Positions 6,124 to 9,688 of a stretch of 9,688 nt of DNA are shown here, in pieces; the stretch's first letter is position 1; the number at the start of each line of letters is the position of its first letter. The position numbers and the translations under genes are program-made. The stretch spans positions 1 to 9,688 of the forward strand of contig CAZIIM010000043.1 in the NCBI GenBank assembly GCA_964539305.1. Direction: 5' to 3'. The notes under the pieces are model-generated. The model was not told the origin of the DNA, did not search any database, and worked only from the letters and a program-made list of their open reading frames with translations. This DNA is from CAZNUM01 sp964539305. Lineage in GTDB: Bacteria > Fidelibacterota > Marinisomatia > Marinisomatales > TCS55.

Positions 6124-7133
6124 ATGGAAATTAAAACGGACGATTTAACGGCTCTGTTAAAAAAACAGATTGAAAAATTTGATCTGGCCATTGACGTATC
6201 TGAAGTGGGCGAAGTCATTGAAATCGGTGACGGCGTTGCCCGGGTCAGCGGTCTGGAAAATGTCATGAGTTCAGAACTGGTGGAGCTGCCCAACGGCGTC
6301 TTCGGCATGGCCCTCAATCTGGAAGAGGATAATGTCGGTCTGGTTCTTTTCGGTAGTTCACGACTGGTGAAGGAAGGGGACCTGGCCAAACGGACGGGCC
6401 GGGTTGTGGAGGTTCCTGTCGGTGAAGATATGCTGGGGCGGGTGGTCAATCCCCTTGGTCAACCCCTGGATGGAAAACCGGCCATTAAAGCCACCGAAAC
6501 CCTTCCCATTGAGCGTAAAGCGCTGGGTGTCATGGCCCGCCAGCCCGTCAAACAGCCCCTCCAGACCGGGATCAAGGCCATTGACAGCATGATTCCGATT
6601 GGCCGGGGACAACGGGAATTAATTATCGGCGACCGGCAAACGGGAAAAACCGCCGTTGCCATTGACACCATTATTAATCAGAAATATACCCATGAAACGG
6701 AAGATCCGGTGTACTGCATTTATGTGGCCATTGGTCAAAAAGCTTCCACGGTGGCCTCCCTGGTGGCGGAGCTGGAATCCCATGGCGCCATGGCATACAC
6801 CACGATTGTAGCGGCAAACGCTTCCGATCCGGCGCCTTTGCAGTATATTGCCCCTTACTCCGGTTGTACCATGGGAGAATATTTCCGGGATCGGGGGAAA
6901 CATGCCCTCATTATTTATGACGATCTTTCAAAACAGGCGGTAGCGTACCGGCAGATGTCGTTGGTCCTGCGCCGTCCTCCGGGACGGGAAGCCTACCCCG
7001 GTGATGTGTTTTATCTCCACAGCCGGCTACTGGAACGGGCCTCAAAGCTCTCCGATGAACTCGGAGGTGGCTCCCTGACCGCCCTGCCGATTATTGAAAC
7101 GCAGGAGGGGGATGTGGCGGCCTACATTCCAAC
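6124..7133 (+). CDS. atpA: F1Fo ATP synthase subunit alpha (C-terminal third lost in gap)
   Basis: Non-catalytic nucleotide-binding subunit of the F1 hexamer. The visible 336 codons cover the N-terminal delta-binding helix, the beta-barrel (about 25-95) and most of the nucleotide-binding domain. The Walker A motif GDRQTGKT is at 169-176, the same numbering as E. coli. HALIIYDDLSKQAVAYRQ begins at about 260, with the Walker B aspartate at about 266, and SLTALPIIETQEGDVAAYIP closes the visible part. Family members have about 500-515 residues, so roughly 160-175 residues are missing, including the PAVNPGLSVSR region with the arginine finger. The absence is due to the N run, not a mutation; no stop or frameshift is seen before it. 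AAGGA four bases before the ATG serves as ribosome site. Confidence 0.96.
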
Positions 7134-7233
7134 NNNNNNNNNNNNNNNNNNNNNNNNNNNNNNNNNNNNNNNNNNNNNNNNNNNNNNNNNNNNNNNNNNN
7201 NNNNNNNNNNNNNNNNNNNNNNNNNNNNNNNNN
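7134..7233. other. assembly gap (100 N) across the atpA/atpG junction
   Basis: Exactly 100 N as a placeholder. On the left alpha stops at about residue 336; on the right gamma is already at its LKDIRDRIKS segment. The missing DNA must encode the end of alpha, the intergenic bases and the first few codons of gamma. From usual family lengths I infer about 500-560 bases, far more than 100, so spacing and frame across the gap carry no information. Confidence 0.97.
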
Positions 7234-8078
7234 TGAAGGACATCCGGGATCGGATTAAATCGGTCAAATCCATCCAGAAAGTTACCCGGGCCATGAAAAT
7301 GGTAGCGGCTGCCAAGATGCGCCGGGCCCAGGAACGGATGGAAATGGCCCGACCCTATTCCCATCGGATGGCGGAAGTGATTCAGCATCTATTGCCGGAT
7401 GTAGACCGGGATCTGTTGCCGTTACTGGAGGTGCGTGAAGTTAATCGCATCGGCTACGTGGTGGTGACCTCCGACCGCGGACTGGCGGGATCCTTCAATT
7501 CCAATATTTTGCGGAAGGCGCAGCGTGAAATTGATGAACTGGGGCGTGACCGGGTGGATATCTTCTGTATCGGGAAGAAAGCACGCGATTATTTTACTTA
7601 CCGTCATTACACCATTAAAGAATCCCACGTGGAATTCTGGAATGACCTCAGTTTTGCCCATGCCATCAAAATCGGGAATGGGATTATCAGTCATTTTTTA
7701 AGCGGGGAAGTGGATGAAATCAGGGTGATTTACAATGAATTTGTCACGGTTGCCACCCAGGAAGTTCTGACCGAACGACTGTTACCGCTGGTGTATGAAG
7801 CAGAGTCCACCCCCATTACCGACCGATTGTACGAACCTTCGAAACAGGAGATTGTCCGGTCCATTGTTCCCCGGCATTTAAACGTCCAGGTCTGGAAATA
7901 TTTGCTGGAATCCTATGCCAGTGAACAGGCCGCCCGGATGCTGGCCATGGAGAATGCCACTTCGAACGCGGACGATATGATACGGAATTTGACACTTGAA
8001 TTTAATAAGGCCCGCCAGGCGGCAATTACCAAGGAGATGCTTGAGATTGTCAGCGGCGCCGAAGCATTGAAAGGATAA
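7234..8078 (+). CDS. atpG: F1Fo ATP synthase subunit gamma (start codon lost in gap)
   Basis: Gamma is the central rotating shaft that couples the c-ring to the alpha/beta hexamer. The first readable codons after the gap give KDIRDRIKSVKSIQKVTRAM followed by KMVAAAKMRRAQ, the conserved N-terminal helix. Family members usually begin MA(T/S)LKDIR, and the partial codon NTG fits that leucine, so only about four residues are missing. The methionine at 7293 lies inside the conserved helix and is not the true start. The C-terminal helix NATSNADDMIRNLTLEFNKA followed by RQAAITKEMLEIVSGAEAL is also canonical and contacts beta. About 281 residues are visible, near the usual 285-295. It is followed 12 bases later by atpD. 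Confidence 0.95.
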
Positions 8079-8090
8079 GGAAAGATTATT

Positions 8091-9488
8091 ATGGCGATTA
8101 CCGGAAAAGTATCGCAGATCATGGGTGCGGTAGTTGATTGCGTTTTTGAAGACGGACAGCTGCCTGAAATCATGAATGCTCTTGAAATTGATCGTGGTGA
8201 AAATAAAAAGCTGGTGCTTGAAGTGGCCCAGCATCTGGGGGAAAGTGCCGTACGAACCGTGGCCATGGACTCCACCGACGGGATTGTCCGTGGACAAAAA
8301 GTGGTGGACTCCGGGAAGCCGATTTCTGTTCCGGTGGGTCCGGAAACGCTGGGTCGGTTGTTCGATGTACTGGGAAATGTGATTGACGGCAAAGGTGCCG
8401 TTGAAACTGAAAAGCGCTACCCCATTCATCGCCCTGCCCCTAAACACAAGGATCTTTCCACTACCACGGAGGTGCTGGTCACCGGGATCAAGGTGGTGGA
8501 TCTGATGGAACCGTACACCAAAGGAGGTAAAACGGGGCTTTTCGGGGGTGCCGGTGTGGGGAAAACCGTTTTAATTCAGGAATTAATCCGGAATATTGCC
8601 ACTGAACATGGGGGCTATTCCGTGTTTGCCGGTGTGGGTGAGCGGACCCGGGAAGGGAATGACCTGTACCTGGAAATGACCGAATCGGGCGTCATTGATA
8701 AAACTACCATGGTTTTTGGGCAGATGAATGAACCGCCGGGGGCCCGGTTACGGGTAGGACTGGCCGGTCTGGCCATGGCCGAATATTTTCGTGATGAAGA
8801 AGGGCGGGATGTCCTGCTGTTTATTGACAATATTTTCCGTTTTACCCAGGCGGGGTCGGAAGTTTCAGCCCTGTTGGGACGCATGCCCTCTGCTGTCGGT
8901 TATCAGCCGACTCTTTCGACGGAGATGGGAGACTTGCAGGAACGGATTACTTCCACCAATAAAGGGTCCATTACTTCTGTTCAGGCGGTGTATGTCCCTG
9001 CAGATGACTTGACCGACCCGGCGCCGGCAACCACTTTTGCCCACCTGGACGCCACAACGGTTCTGGAACGGAAAATTGCCGAGCTGGGAATTTATCCTGC
9101 TGTGGATCCACTCTCTTCCACCTCCCGCATTCTGGATCCGCGGGTTGTGGGGGATCGTCACTACAATGTGGCCCGGACGGTTCAGGGAATTTTACAGAAA
9201 TACCGCGATCTTCAGGATATTATTGCCATTCTGGGAATGGATGAATTGTCGGATGAAGATAAGTTGACCGTTAACCGGGCCCGGAAAATCCAGAAATTCA
9301 TGAGTCAGCCTTTCTTTGTGGCGGAACAGTTTACCAATAAAAAAGGACGTTACGTTTCCCTGGAAGATACGGTTTCCGGTTTTGAGGCCATCATTAACGG
9401 GGATGTGGATGAATTGCATGAGAATGCCTTTTCCTACGTGGGAACCGTGGACGAAGCGGTGGATAACTGGAAAAAAATGAATGCTTAA
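8091..9488 (+). CDS. atpD: F1Fo ATP synthase subunit beta (catalytic)
   Basis: Catalytic subunit that makes ATP from ADP and phosphate. It is complete at 465 residues, the usual length. The beta-barrel occupies about 1-80. The Walker A motif GGAGVGKT is at 152-159. The catalytic glutamate E184 with R185 lies in GVGERTREGND, and Walker B VLLFIDNIFRF has D246. The alpha/beta signature PAVDPLSSTS is at 336-345. The DELSDED loop at 384-390 corresponds to the DELSEED lever that contacts gamma. No key residue is missing. AAGGA (8077-8081) lies nine bases before the ATG at 8091. Its position directly after atpG follows the common bacterial order, unlike the separate atpDC cluster of many Bacteroidota. 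atpC starts three bases after the stop. Confidence 0.98.
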   Translation: MAITGKVSQIMGAVVDCVFEDGQLPEIMNALEIDRGENKKLVLEVAQHLGESAVRTVAMDSTDGIVRGQKVVDSGKPISVPVGPETLGRLFDVLGNVIDGKGAVETEKRYPIHRPAPKHKDLSTTTEVLVTGIKVVDLMEPYTKGGKTGLFGGAGVGKTVLIQELIRNIATEHGGYSVFAGVGERTREGNDLYLEMTESGVIDKTTMVFGQMNEPPGARLRVGLAGLAMAEYFRDEEGRDVLLFIDNIFRFTQAGSEVSALLGRMPSAVGYQPTLSTEMGDLQERITSTNKGSITSVQAVYVPADDLTDPAPATTFAHLDATTVLERKIAELGIYPAVDPLSSTSRILDPRVVGDRHYNVARTVQGILQKYRDLQDIIAILGMDELSDEDKLTVNRARKIQKFMSQPFFVAEQFTNKKGRYVSLEDTVSGFEAIINGDVDELHENAFSYVGTVDEAVDNWKKMNA

Positions 9489-9491
9489 GTG

Positions 9492-9688
9492 ATGGCACGG
9501 TCCTTTCAACTGGAAATTGTAACCCCCACCAAGGCGATTGTGGAAGACGATGTGACTTATCTCCGCTGTCCCGGCGCCGATGGCTATTTTGGAATTATGG
9601 CAGGACACCGCCCGGCCATGTTCAGTCTATCGGTGGGGGAAATCAAACTGAAAAAAGGCAAGCAGGAGATCTATTATTCCACCAGTGG
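9492..9688 (+). CDS. atpC: F1Fo ATP synthase subunit epsilon, N-terminal part
   Basis: Partial gene running off the right edge; 65 codons are visible. It begins MARSFQLEIVTPTKAIVEDD and continues with YLRCPGADGYFGIMAGHRPAM, the conserved N-terminal beta-sandwich of epsilon (typically F..P...V......V..P...G.FGIL..H.P). That domain binds gamma and the c-ring; the C-terminal helical domain that can inhibit ATP hydrolysis would lie beyond the window. The methionine at position 36, in FGIMAGH, replaces the usual leucine, a conservative change. The ATG at 9492 is three bases after the atpD stop, and a GTG at 9489 is in frame directly before it. No good ribosome site is seen, so reinitiation after atpD is likely. 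Confidence 0.94.
   Translation, partial: MARSFQLEIVTPTKAIVEDDVTYLRCPGADGYFGIMAGHRPAMFSLSVGEIKLKKGKQEIYYSTS

Noticed and set aside
6124..7236. Truncated or pseudogenised alpha subunit.
   Set aside because: The loss coincides exactly with the run of N; all visible motifs are intact.
7621..7636. A 16-base CACGTG-centred sequence resembling parS (core CCACGTGGAA).
   Set aside because: Only the centre matches; the outer bases do not form the full parS palindrome, and it lies in a normal coding stretch of atpG (codons for E-S-H-V-E-F). A chance match is likely.
7293..8078. atpG starting at ATG 7293.
   Set aside because: The codons from 7236 continue the conserved gamma N-terminal helix upstream of this methionine, so the true start lies in the gap.
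7878..8447. Long antisense open frame (189 codons) across the end of atpG and start of atpD.
   Set aside because: Shadow of two highly conserved genes on the other strand; its low-complexity product shows no family motif.

Overview
The window reads as a conserved housekeeping region of a bacterial chromosome, or of a metagenome-assembled genome, since two 100-base runs of N are scaffold gaps. Base composition looks balanced. The pairing of bactofilin + AtpZ + a small AtpI-like protein ahead of atpB is typical of the Bacteroidota/FCB superphylum. However, atpD and atpC follow atpG directly instead of lying elsewhere, and several genes have recognisable Shine-Dalgarno sequences (strongest before atpE). 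That fits a deeper FCB-type lineage (for example Marinimicrobia, Calditrichota or relatives) better than Bacteroidota proper. This placement is an inference from layout, not a phylogeny.

Layout. Positions 1-212 (minus) hold the start of a DUF2231-type membrane protein, preceded on the same strand by tRNA-Glu(UUC) at 282-353. A divergent intergenic region of about 160 bases (354-513) follows. From 514 to the end of the window everything is on the plus strand, with short gaps (3-45 bases) or small overlaps: parA, parB, an M23 membrane-anchored peptidase, bactofilin, atpZ, an AtpI-like gene, atpB, atpE, atpF, atpH, atpA, atpG, atpD and the beginning of atpC. I see no terminator inside this run.

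How the genes fit together. ParA (Walker ATPase) and ParB (CTP-dependent DNA clamp) segregate the chromosome origin. The M23 peptidase and bactofilin are a widespread pair in which a bactofilin scaffold positions a peptidoglycan hydrolase. The rest is the F1Fo ATP synthase: assembly/accessory proteins AtpZ and AtpI-like, Fo subunits a, c and b, then F1 subunits delta, alpha, gamma, beta and epsilon.

Limits. The gap at 4390-4489 removes the middle of subunit a. The gap at 7134-7233 removes the C-terminal third of subunit alpha and the first codons of subunit gamma; both gaps are very probably larger in reality than 100 bases. No mobile element, CRISPR array or clearly novel system is visible. 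The points most worth checking are the parAB/M23/bactofilin linkage running into the atp operon, an extra glutamate in helix 2 of subunit c, and a probable start or frame problem at the AtpI-like gene.
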